DNA from: CALAGB01 sp963713965
Lineage (GTDB): Bacteria > Chloroflexota > Chloroflexia > Thermomicrobiales > Thermomicrobiaceae
Direction of reading: 5' to 3'
NCBI GenBank assembly: GCA_963713965.1
Contig: OY970217.1
Coordinates: 372,001-436,000, forward strand
Length of the DNA stretch: 64,000 nt
Positions 56,806 through 64,000 of the stretch are shown piece after piece. Below the pieces are notes generated by a model that made no database searches, was not told where the DNA came from, and was given only the letters and a program-made list of their open reading frames with translations. Made by a program: the position numbers and the translations under genes. Position 1 is the stretch's first letter, and each line of letters starts with the position of its first letter.

Positions 56806-58440
56806 TTAGAAAGCCATCCCATAGCCGTCGCGCCGTGGATCGGCACCGGCGAAGAACGCACCACTGTCTGGATCGACCAGGATTCCCTGTCCACCACCGA
56901 CGAACGGAGTCCATTCGTCCATCACCTGCACTTCGTGTCCTTTGCGTCTCAACTCATCGAGCACGTCCGCTGAAACACGTCCCTCGATCGGGAGCTCAGT
57001 ACCGGTCATGGTTCGGAAACGAGGTGCCTCGATGGCGGCCTGAATACTGAACCCGTGATCGAGCACGTTCATGATCATCTGAGGCGTTGTCTGCATAATG
57101 CCGAAGGAGCCCGGCGTCCCGACTTCGCAGAAAAGACGTCCGTCCCGCCAGATCTGCGACGGCGACAAGCACATTTCGACCTTCTTGTTCGGCGCGATAA
57201 CGTTCGGGCTCAACGGATCAAGATCGAACCATCGGGCGAAATTGTTCAACGAGAGGCCCGTTGACCCGTGCACCACTCCAGAGCCGAAGCCACCGCCAAG
57301 CGTCTGAGTACAGGCAACCGCATTACCGGATTCATCCGCGGTGACGAAGTGAGTTGTGCTCTCTCGAAGTAGGCTCTCGGGGCTCCCTGGCAAAATTTCT
57401 TGTGGAAGCTTCTGCGAGGTATAACGCTCGCCGCCGCTGTAGCCAGCGTGGTCAGGATCGATCAGCTTGCGGCGCTCATCGGCGTATTTTTTGGAAAGGA
57501 GCTGCTGAGTCGGTGAACTTGGATCCGGCGCGTAGGTCGTCCGGTCGGCGACCGCCAGCTTCATAGCCTCTGCGAGCAGATGGATGTACTGAGCCGAGTT
57601 ATGGCCCAGAGTCTCCATGTCGAAGCCCTCCACCAGATTCAACGTGATCAGGTATTGAATCCCGCTGCATGGGAGAGGCGGACAAAAGATATCGTAGCCC
57701 CGGTAATTGGTCGTAATAGGCTGGTGCCAAGACGGTTCGTAGCTCGCCAGATCCTGCTCGGTGATGAGTCCGCCATTCTCTTGAGAGAATCGGGCGATCT
57801 CCTTGCCGATCGGCCCCCGATAGAACGCGTCTATTCCGCCGTCAACCATCGTCCGGAACGTTTTGGCGAGATCCTTTTGAACCAGGATCGAGCCGGCGAC
57901 CGGCGTCTCACCGCCGTGCAAATACGCTCTGCTAGATGTCTCCCAATTGCGCAGGCGGTCACGCGAGTTCAGCATGAACTGGTTGTTCTTGATGGTCACG
58001 GCGAAGCCGTTTTCCGCCAGATCAATGGCTGGAGCGAATACGGTTGCGGGATCGAGAGAACCAAACCGCTCGAGCGCGGTGAGCCATCCCCCGGCGGCGC
58101 CAGGCACCAACGGCGACAAGATTCCGTCGTCCTTCGCGCTGACGTCGGCGAATTTATCGGGGGTAGCGGCGCCCGGAGCGCGACCGATGTAATCAAGCAC
58201 GATCGGCTCGGGAGCACCGGCTGTTTTGATGACCATGTAACCAACGCCACCCGCACCGGACATATACGGTTCGACCACGTTCAGCGCCGCCGCAACGGCA
58301 ACCGCTGCGTCGATGGCGTTGCCGCCTCGCTGCAGGATGTTCAGCCCTGCCAGCGAGGCAAGTGGATGAGCCGATGCGATCGCACCGTGGCGTCCGGTTA
58401 CCGCGGGTCGATGCGCGAGTCCACGATTCGGCCAAGCCAA
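56806..58440 (-). CDS. Gamma-glutamyltransferase family Ntn hydrolase
   Basis: 544 residues. HPLASLAGLNILQRGGNAIDAAVAVAAALNVVEPYMSGAGG opens the family, and STTHFVTADESGNAVACTQTLGGGFGS carries the autoprocessing Thr near residue 362. No signal peptide is visible, unlike the periplasmic E. coli enzyme, so it may act inside on imported gamma-glutamyl compounds. The start is TTG 58440 with GGAAGGGG upstream. It heads the peptide-uptake operon. Confidence 0.9.
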   Translation of the reverse strand: MAWPNRGLAHRPAVTGRHGAIASAHPLASLAGLNILQRGGNAIDAAVAVAAALNVVEPYMSGAGGVGYMVIKTAGAPEPIVLDYIGRAPGAATPDKFADVSAKDDGILSPLVPGAAGGWLTALERFGSLDPATVFAPAIDLAENGFAVTIKNNQFMLNSRDRLRNWETSSRAYLHGGETPVAGSILVQKDLAKTFRTMVDGGIDAFYRGPIGKEIARFSQENGGLITEQDLASYEPSWHQPITTNYRGYDIFCPPLPCSGIQYLITLNLVEGFDMETLGHNSAQYIHLLAEAMKLAVADRTTYAPDPSSPTQQLLSKKYADERRKLIDPDHAGYSGGERYTSQKLPQEILPGSPESLLRESTTHFVTADESGNAVACTQTLGGGFGSGVVHGSTGLSLNNFARWFDLDPLSPNVIAPNKKVEMCLSPSQIWRDGRLFCEVGTPGSFGIMQTTPQMIMNVLDHGFSIQAAIEAPRFRTMTGTELPIEGRVSADVLDELRRKGHEVQVMDEWTPFVGGGQGILVDPDSGAFFAGADPRRDGYGMAF

Positions 58441-58992
58441 TTTGGGCCCCTTCCATGATCATCGTCGGGCATCTTTGCCCGACGGTCACTCCACGCCTCA
58501 CGCAAACCCGATTTCGAGGATGTCGGCTGTTCGCTGAACCAACGGTGGTCGCACGGACAACGCCTTTAACCCCCCTGATTTACGTCAGGAGGACTGAACG
58601 TCCAGTGCTACGAAACGAATTTCTGTGCGCGTTCGAGGAATCGGTAGGCCGGTAGCAATAGCCAGTACGGCATCGCGACCCAGACTTGGTCCGACTCTCT
58701 TGAGTATGTTTCAGCCAGCGAATCGGCGTTTCGAATTTACGTTGCGATTGATACTTACCATACCCGCCACATTTTGGCTTGTCAATACTGTGGTTGTCGT
58801 TTCGCCTGATTTACACGGGAGAAAGGGGTCACGGGTGAACCGAACAAGATCCCGACACTCGAGCCCGACTCCCGTATCTGCGGATCGCGATATTCGCTAT
58901 AGTCAGGGAAGGCTGTGGCTTCATGCCACCGGACCAAGCGTCAACTCGCAAACTGGTTAGTCAACGAATCTGCAGTGAAGGATGATCATTCG
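58441..58992. other. Divergent regulatory region between ggt operon and purH
   Basis: 552 bases containing the minus-strand promoter at 58757-58785 and therefore a ~300-base leader before ggt. Two hairpins lie in that leader: CGTCGGGC/GCCCGACG near 58465 and CCTCCTGA/TCAGGGGG near 58570. On the plus strand a TATAGT (58898-58903) may serve purH. No known purine or glycine riboswitch consensus was seen. Confidence 0.5.
58757..58785 (-). promoter_or_regulatory. Promoter of the ggt/peptide-uptake operon
   Basis: Minus-strand TTGACA (58780-58785), 17-base spacer, TATGGT (58757-58762). The -35 is perfect; the distance to ggt leaves a long untranslated leader. Confidence 0.65.
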
Positions 58993-60522
58993 ATGCGTGC
59001 GCTCTTGAGTGTTTGGGACAAGTCAGGAATCGCTCAATTTGCGAAACGACTCCACCGATCGGGATATGAAATCATCTCCACCGGTCAGACCAAGGCAGCC
59101 GTCGAAGCTGAGGGCGTGCCGGTGAAATCGGTGGCCGACGTGACGGGTTTTCCCGAGATCCTTGAGGGTCGCGTCAAGACGCTCCACCCACGCATACATG
59201 GAGCGCTCCTCGCGCGGCAAGACAAGCCGGAGCACCTCGAGGAGATCGCGAGACACGAGATCACGCCGATTGACTTGGTCGTCTCGAACCTCTACCCGTT
59301 CTCATCGGCCATTTCTAGGCCCGACGCGACCTTAATCGACGCGCTCGAGAATATCGACATTGGCGGTCCCGCCATGATCAGGGCCGCCGCCAAGAACTTC
59401 CCCAGCGTCATTGTCATTGTTGAACCGGCCGACTATGACTCACTCGCCGACCAAATCGAATCAAGTGGGCCGGCAAGCATTACGATCGAACAGCGGCGCG
59501 CTCTGGCGGCCAAAGCGTTCGGTCATGTCTCTGCGTATGACGCCGTCATTCGCGAATACCTCGACGAATCTGACGCGTTCCCATCTGAATTCACGCTCGC
59601 GGGAGCGAAATTGGTGGATCTGCGCTACGGCGAAAACCCGCATCAGCGCGCAGCCGTCTACCGGCAGCTTAACCCACCGTCAACAGGTGGAATCGCCGAA
59701 TGGCAGGTACTTAGCGGGCGCGAGATGTCGTTTCTGAATTATGTCGATGCAGACGCGGCACAACGTGCGGTCGCAGGATTCGCCGAACCCGCCGTCGCCA
59801 TCGTGAAGCACGCGTCACCGTGCGGCATCGCGACGGCAGCGTCGCTGTCTGACGCCTACGAGGCAGCCCTGGCCTCCGACCCAGTATCGGCCTTTGGCGG
59901 CATCGTGGCTCTCAATCGATCGGTCGACGACAAGACTGGCGCGATCGTCGCCAAACACCATTTCGACGTCATCCTCGCCCCACAATACTCCGACGGTGCG
60001 CGAAAATCGCTGACTCGTCGCAAAAACGTGCGACTGATCGTCGCGCCAATGGAAAAACCCGCTGCCTCGCGAGCCGTGCGACAGGTCCGTGGCGGGTTTC
60101 TGCTGCAAGACGAGGACAGTCCAGACGTCGACACGGCAGGGTGGCGCACCGTTTCGAAGCGAGAGCCCACCGCTGAAGAACTGCGGGGACTCAAATTCGT
60201 TTGGACGACGATTCGGTACGTCACGTCGAATGCAATCGTGCTGGGAGCCGGGACGGCAACAGTCGGGATCGGCAGCGGTCAGCCGAATCGCGTGGACGCA
60301 GTGCGTATTGCGATTGAGCGGGCGGGAGATCGTGCTCGCGGCAGCGTGCTGGCGAGCGACGCCTACTTCCCGTTCGCCGACAACATCGAGGTCGCCGCCA
60401 AAGCAGGTATCACTGCCATCGTGGAGCCCGGTGGATCGATCCGAGATCAGGAGGTCATCGACGCCGCGGACCAGGCCGGTATCGCAATGGTCTTCACCGG
60501 TGAGCGCCATTTCCGGCATTGA
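58993..60522 (+). CDS. purH: Bifunctional AICAR transformylase / IMP cyclohydrolase
   Basis: 509 residues, full length. The MGS-like cyclohydrolase domain begins ALLSVWDKSGIAQFAKRL and includes VKTLHPRIHGALLARQ. The transformylase domain has LRYGENPHQRAAVY, IVKHASPCGIA with the catalytic Lys-His, SAFGGIVALN and SDAYFPFADNIEVAAKAGI. It performs the last two steps to IMP. ATG 58993 fits the family N-terminus, with AAGGA upstream. Confidence 0.96.
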   Translation: MRALLSVWDKSGIAQFAKRLHRSGYEIISTGQTKAAVEAEGVPVKSVADVTGFPEILEGRVKTLHPRIHGALLARQDKPEHLEEIARHEITPIDLVVSNLYPFSSAISRPDATLIDALENIDIGGPAMIRAAAKNFPSVIVIVEPADYDSLADQIESSGPASITIEQRRALAAKAFGHVSAYDAVIREYLDESDAFPSEFTLAGAKLVDLRYGENPHQRAAVYRQLNPPSTGGIAEWQVLSGREMSFLNYVDADAAQRAVAGFAEPAVAIVKHASPCGIATAASLSDAYEAALASDPVSAFGGIVALNRSVDDKTGAIVAKHHFDVILAPQYSDGARKSLTRRKNVRLIVAPMEKPAASRAVRQVRGGFLLQDEDSPDVDTAGWRTVSKREPTAEELRGLKFVWTTIRYVTSNAIVLGAGTATVGIGSGQPNRVDAVRIAIERAGDRARGSVLASDAYFPFADNIEVAAKAGITAIVEPGGSIRDQEVIDAADQAGIAMVFTGERHFRH

Positions 60523-60526
60523 GCGG

Positions 60527-61177
60527 TCAGACGATCGTACGTCCTGTGGTTGCAGCACCCGTTCCTGGATCGATGGCCTGCAAGATGGGGAGCAACAGGT
60601 CGTAGTCTCGCGCGTAAATGCGGCCCAATTCGGCGGCTGCGCGTTCCAACCAGGCGAGGTCATGGCCGCGTTCCGCGAACGCCTCGCGAATGTGGGCAAT
60701 GACGATCTGCTCCGCCGGAACGGGTCCGGTTGACCGAGTTAGCGCTGGCAAGTAGTCGAGCCGTTCCGTCAGCTCACCCAGCAAAGTCACAGAGGTCGCT
60801 TCCACAGAGTAATGCAGCGGAGGAGGAACCGGCGGCGCGATGTAATAGAGCTGTCCAGCACGATGCACGGCCACCGGAAGAGCCTCAAACGTGCTCCGCA
60901 GAACGCGCGCTAGCTCTGGATGTCGTTTGTAAACGTCCTCGTCCTGAACGTCAGCCGACCCACGACGAACCGCTCTCCGGGTGGAATCTATGCCAACCGT
61001 CTCCCCATACGAAACCACCGCGAGGATGGCCTCACCGTCGAATGTGGCGACTTTTATGACCGATCCGAGCCTGGGCAGGCAGTTCAGCTGGTCACATTCC
61101 GCCCAGATCCGGATGGTACTGGTCTCGATCACTTCACCGACACGGTCGGCAGGTTCCTGACTAGATGAAGCGGACAC
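60527..61177 (-). CDS. HAS-barrel domain protein linked to NurA
   Basis: 216 residues. The N-terminal ~90 residues form a small beta barrel with a VGEVIETSTIRIWAECDQLNCLPRLGSVIKV start, similar to the HAS barrel found at the N-terminus of HerA helicases; the rest is helical and lacks a P-loop. It overlaps the nurA gene by 17 bases, so it probably works with that nuclease in DNA end processing. It ends only four bases from the purH stop. Confidence 0.7.
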   Translation of the reverse strand: MSASSSQEPADRVGEVIETSTIRIWAECDQLNCLPRLGSVIKVATFDGEAILAVVSYGETVGIDSTRRAVRRGSADVQDEDVYKRHPELARVLRSTFEALPVAVHRAGQLYYIAPPVPPPLHYSVEATSVTLLGELTERLDYLPALTRSTGPVPAEQIVIAHIREAFAERGHDLAWLERAAAELGRIYARDYDLLLPILQAIDPGTGAATTGRTIV

Positions 61178-62348
61178 GTTTGCTCTCCGCCTTCCCGGAT
61201 CGACGTCCCGGCAACAGATGATCCGCGAGAGCCTGCTCCACCAACGCCTCTACCGCCTGGCGCTCGTCAGGTCGAATAGCGGCTATCTCGTGCGCCTCTT
61301 GCAGCGCCGAGGGATAGCCACGACCCAACGTGCACTGCTCATAGATCGTTGCATGCACGAGCTCAAGCTTGTCTCGATCTTCAGCGACCCAATGAGGAAT
61401 CTCCACTCTCCCGATCTCCGTTCCCGAATTGAGATAAAAGAAGTGAATGACATGGTCAGGCCCGTATCGATCCAGGATCTTGGATTTACTGACGAAGATC
61501 TGCGATCGCTCTCCAGGCGGGAGCTGGGCAACCTGATCGAACACGAACCGATCGTCGACGTCTGGTATCGGCTGGCACGCGGGGACGTGCTGTTGAGTCA
61601 AGGTGCGAAAATGGCAGTCGTCGCAATTGACCGGTTCGCCCCGTAACGGGTAGTCACAACGCCAGACCCGTAGGCTGTGCACAACGTTCTTAGACGCAGG
61701 AGCGCTGATGTATGAGGCGACGGGAACTTCGTGATCTCGCAAGAGGTTCAACGCGCCGAGAAACTGATCGAGCACCCAATGCTGGACGGAGTCTGCCTGG
61801 GTCTCAAGTCCCCACAGAATCAACGTCCCATCTTGTATTGCGATGGATGGAGTCGTTTGGCGGATGGCGACCTCAGCGACCGAGCTGAGTTCTTCGGCGG
61901 CACGCTTGAACCCAAGAACCGTCCCGCTGACCGGAATTCGACGCACTTCAGCCGGGACGTACAGCTCCTCCTCCCGGAAAAACATGCTTGGTTCGGCGTC
62001 GATCTCCGCATACGGATCGGAACCGTAGCGCAGGACCACTTTACCGATGTTGATGATGAAGTAGCGGGCGGGAGCATGACGGTCAGGCAGGATGAATGAC
62101 CCGTCGCTCGCCACCACGGAGTAGTCGGCGGGAGGAGCGGGAGCAGGCGCAGTCGCCTGGAATCGGGCCGACGGCCGCGCGAGAAGCCACGAGGTCTTTG
62201 CGGCGTCAACCCGCCGTTTCAGCTCCGGCGTGTCGACTGCAAGATAGGCGTCAGCCAACTCATCGAGGGAAGTTTTCGACTCTCGGTTGGCAGTCTCTGA
62301 TGCCAGCCCAGTCAACGTTCCCGCGATCTTGGTTAGGTCAAGCGTCAT
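61161..62348 (-). CDS. NurA-domain 5'-3' nuclease
   Basis: 395 residues. YSVVASDGSFILPDRH and SIAIQDGTLILWGLE give the two acidic metal-binding strands of the NurA fold; LDQFLGALNLLRDHEVPVASYISAPASKNVVHSLRV continues it. A Cys-x-x-Cys pair (VNCDDCHF) is present in the middle. NurA works with the HerA translocase to resect DNA ends; no HerA gene is in this window. Confidence 0.82.
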   Translation of the reverse strand: MTLDLTKIAGTLTGLASETANRESKTSLDELADAYLAVDTPELKRRVDAAKTSWLLARPSARFQATAPAPAPPADYSVVASDGSFILPDRHAPARYFIINIGKVVLRYGSDPYAEIDAEPSMFFREEELYVPAEVRRIPVSGTVLGFKRAAEELSSVAEVAIRQTTPSIAIQDGTLILWGLETQADSVQHWVLDQFLGALNLLRDHEVPVASYISAPASKNVVHSLRVWRCDYPLRGEPVNCDDCHFRTLTQQHVPACQPIPDVDDRFVFDQVAQLPPGERSQIFVSKSKILDRYGPDHVIHFFYLNSGTEIGRVEIPHWVAEDRDKLELVHATIYEQCTLGRGYPSALQEAHEIAAIRPDERQAVEALVEQALADHLLPGRRSGKAESKRVRFI

Positions 62349-62422
62349 CGAGCAATTGCTCCAACCTTCAGCCGCTCAACGACCGCAACGGCCATCATGA
62401 CCCAATTTGATTCAAACGACCT

Positions 62423-63646
62423 TTACATCCGTTCGATGCGCTCGATCCAGCTTGCCGGTGCCTTGATCTCGTCGAGCGACGGAAGGTATTCCGGTGCGTT
62501 CCAGACCTGCCGCACGAAATCGTGACCGCGCTCCTTCACCACGTAATTGACGAAGGCTTCGCCCTGTCGGTACTGCTCCATTTTGATATCGAGACCGGTC
62601 AATCGGGCGAAGAGTTGTTCAGCAGTTGTGCGCTGTTGTTGCCGGCGCTCAAAGCGACGCGAAATGACCTCGTAGGTCGGAATGAGCTGCTTGCCAACGG
62701 CGTTCATCACGTGATTACTGTACCCCTCGATGACCGACATCGTCGCTTGCATCGAGTTGAAGATTTCCTTCTGCTCGGGAGTCATGACCAGATCGATCCA
62801 GCGGTCAGTCTCACTGCGACGTTCTTTGGCTCGCTCCCAGAAAACTTTCAACCCGGAGAAGCCGCGCTTGAGGTGTTCGACGTCCTGGTTAAGGTAACCG
62901 AAGTAGGTCTCCAGCAGGCCGTTTACGTGCTCGCGAACCCAGGGATGTGCCTCGAACTCGAAGACATGCGTCGTCTCGTGCAGTGCGAGCCACAGTCTGA
63001 AATCGTCTGATGGCAGCCCCAGCATTCTCTCGACGCGCGCGATGTTCGGCTGCACAAAATAGAGCTTGCCGCGGCTCACCGGCTCCCGGCCAAGGAGAGT
63101 CAAGTCATATTGTCCGAGGACTCGTCGCGCCAGATATCCGAGCAGAAAACCGACCTCGGCACTCAACACGCGCTGATTGAAGGTCCCCCAGAGAAGGTTG
63201 ATCGTACGTGGCGATTCCTGGCCACTCAACGGATTGAGTGTTTCTAGTGGTTCGAACATCTGAGCAAAGCTATCGATGTTTGCGTTGACCCAGTCGACCC
63301 GATCAAAGGCGTAGACGTGCTCCAGATCGGGCAACACCTCGTCCCCGGTATACGCGGCGACGATTGGAATGGAGCGGCTCGTGAGCGACTGATAGTACGT
63401 GTTGAGGGCGGCCCGTTCGCTCTCGGGGATGGACGTCTGTTTGTTCATATTCGCGGCGATCGAGCGCGCCTGGTCCCAATCAATTAGCGATGGGGCCGGC
63501 CGCCGGGCCGTGTAGTCGCGGGCACGTGTTCCCGCCCAGGCTCCGACCGCGGCACCAACCAGGAGTCCAATCGAGAGCAGCCGCTTGTCCGGGAGATACC
63601 GTTGTTTCAAGGAGATTGCACCTTTCAGCGGGATGTCGTCTCGCAT
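62423..63646 (-). CDS. Zinc-dependent metalloprotease-like protein (DUF2342/zincin)
   Basis: 407 residues. An N-terminal helix (~24-43, LLSIGLLVGAAVGAWAG) may anchor it. The zincin motif LWLALHETTHVFEF lies near residue 225 and is followed by a helical C-terminal region. The layout matches the 'coenzyme F420 biosynthesis associated' DUF2342 group, whose function is unknown. ATG 63646 is chosen; GTG 63655 is three codons further upstream and neither has a clear ribosome site. Confidence 0.8.
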   Translation of the reverse strand: MRDDIPLKGAISLKQRYLPDKRLLSIGLLVGAAVGAWAGTRARDYTARRPAPSLIDWDQARSIAANMNKQTSIPESERAALNTYYQSLTSRSIPIVAAYTGDEVLPDLEHVYAFDRVDWVNANIDSFAQMFEPLETLNPLSGQESPRTINLLWGTFNQRVLSAEVGFLLGYLARRVLGQYDLTLLGREPVSRGKLYFVQPNIARVERMLGLPSDDFRLWLALHETTHVFEFEAHPWVREHVNGLLETYFGYLNQDVEHLKRGFSGLKVFWERAKERRSETDRWIDLVMTPEQKEIFNSMQATMSVIEGYSNHVMNAVGKQLIPTYEVISRRFERRQQQRTTAEQLFARLTGLDIKMEQYRQGEAFVNYVVKERGHDFVRQVWNAPEYLPSLDEIKAPASWIERIERM

Positions 63647-63714
63647 CCCGGGCACCGACGCTCGGGCTTGACCAACAATCGTAGCGCTTGCTTGGGTTCA
63701 GGGTCAAACGACGT

Positions 63715-63747
63715 TTGGCCGCCCGGTCTCAGGACACGGGCGGCCAA
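63715..63747 (-). terminator. Strong hairpin after the VanW/G5-like gene
   Basis: Perfect 11-base stem TTGGCCGCCCG / CGGGCGGCCAA with an 11-base loop, 21 bases past the stop on the minus strand. Only a mixed T-rich stretch follows, so termination efficiency is uncertain. Confidence 0.6.
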
Positions 63748-63767
63748 CGCATGGAAGAGGAACGAGA

Positions 63768-64000
63768 CTAACCGGTGCCTTGCAAAGTGACGTTGGCTGA
63801 CGGCACATAGTGGCTCTTCAGACTCAGGTCGTCGATGACCTTGCCGTCCTTATTAAGGACCTGCCGATGAACGTTGACGTCGAATCCATCCTCTGCATGT
63901 TCGACCAGGACCGTCGTTCCTGCCGCAAGCTGATCGCTCTGCTCGTACTGCATAGCAGTGTCCGCTTTGACCACGTTGCTGACGACCGGATCGTCTACAT
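63768..64000 (-). CDS. 3' end of a VanW/G5-domain-like protein gene (truncated by window)
   Basis: Only the last ~77 residues are present; the frame stays open to the window edge. LAAGTTVLVEHAEDGFDVNVHRQVLNKDGKVIDDLSLKSHYVPS resembles the C-terminal G5-like strand region of VanW-family proteins. The N-terminal part is outside the window, so the identification is tentative. Confidence 0.6.
   Translation of the reverse strand, partial: VDDPVVSNVVKADTAMQYEQSDQLAAGTTVLVEHAEDGFDVNVHRQVLNKDGKVIDDLSLKSHYVPSANVTLQGTG

Noticed and set aside
58600..58992. ZTP or purine riboswitch before purH
   Set aside because: No matching consensus blocks seen on the plus strand.
59815..60699. 294-codon frame antisense to purH
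   Set aside because: Shadow frame without ribosome site or family similarity.

Overview
The window looks like a stretch of a moderately GC-rich Chloroflexota chromosome. This is inferred from family content: an Os1348-type nitrile-hydratase-leader-like small peptide, paired roadblock/MglA signalling genes, a baseplate-J-like membrane protein beside alaS and ruvX, a HAS-barrel/NurA pair, a fused AroK-AroB, and secreted proteins with the FxxYW...GYPI...QYFERARFEY repeat. I see no insertion sequence, CRISPR array, prophage or rRNA operon.

Layout. (1) 247-8837: a tight plus-strand envelope operon with ATGA/GTGA overlaps. It encodes a GT2-GtrA-HprK-like fusion, a GT39-like membrane glycosyltransferase, a phospholipase-C-like phosphoesterase lacking its usual first metal-binding pair, a membrane-anchored repeat protein and a GH99-like enzyme. 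A 1757-residue secreted Fn3/metallophosphoesterase/jelly-roll protein follows, and a convergent DNRLRE-GH99-like secreted enzyme ends at 15545. Two gene-poor stretches of about 1.3 kb flank that last gene. (2) 18844-23315: a three-gene unit of a 66-residue peptide ending in Trp-Tyr, a ComQ-like isoprenyl transferase, and a ComP-like PDZ/multi-TM sensor whose output is GAF-HD-GYP-GAF-GGDEF instead of a histidine kinase. This is the most interesting locus: a plausible prenylated-peptide pheromone system wired to cyclic-di-GMP. An L-amino-acid-ligase-like ATP-grasp gene follows. (3) 24.8-31.7 kb: YggX, a formyltransferase, an ahcY-metK-sugar reductase operon behind a complete promoter/SAM-I riboswitch/terminator, and aroKB. 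(4) 32.2-39.2 kb: an NtrC-type sigma-54 activator, a DUF697 protein, moeA, mdh, then tRNA-Leu(CAG)-rnpB-tRNA-His(GTG) and an MbfA-like ferritin/VIT iron transporter. (5) 39.4-50.1 kb: alaS, baseplate-J-like protein, ruvX, a c-di-AMP receptor, a site-2 protease, hflX, roadblock, purM, MglB-like and MglA. (6) 50.4-58.4 kb: a SelA-like PLP enzyme convergent with a ggt, D-cysteine desulfhydrase and oligopeptide ABC uptake operon that has no ATPase gene. (7) 58.9-64 kb: purH, HAS-barrel/NurA, a zincin of the DUF2342 type, and the 3' end of a VanW/G5-like gene running off the window.

How the parts fit. The first 17 kb builds and remodels surface glycans and secreted proteins. The peptide/prenyltransferase/sensor locus beside it could control such surface traits through cyclic-di-GMP. 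The middle and right parts are mostly housekeeping genes (methyl cycle, shikimate, purine, tRNA charging) mixed with signalling modules. All assignments were made by reading motifs; no database search or computation was run, and starts were chosen mainly from ribosome-binding-site spacing.
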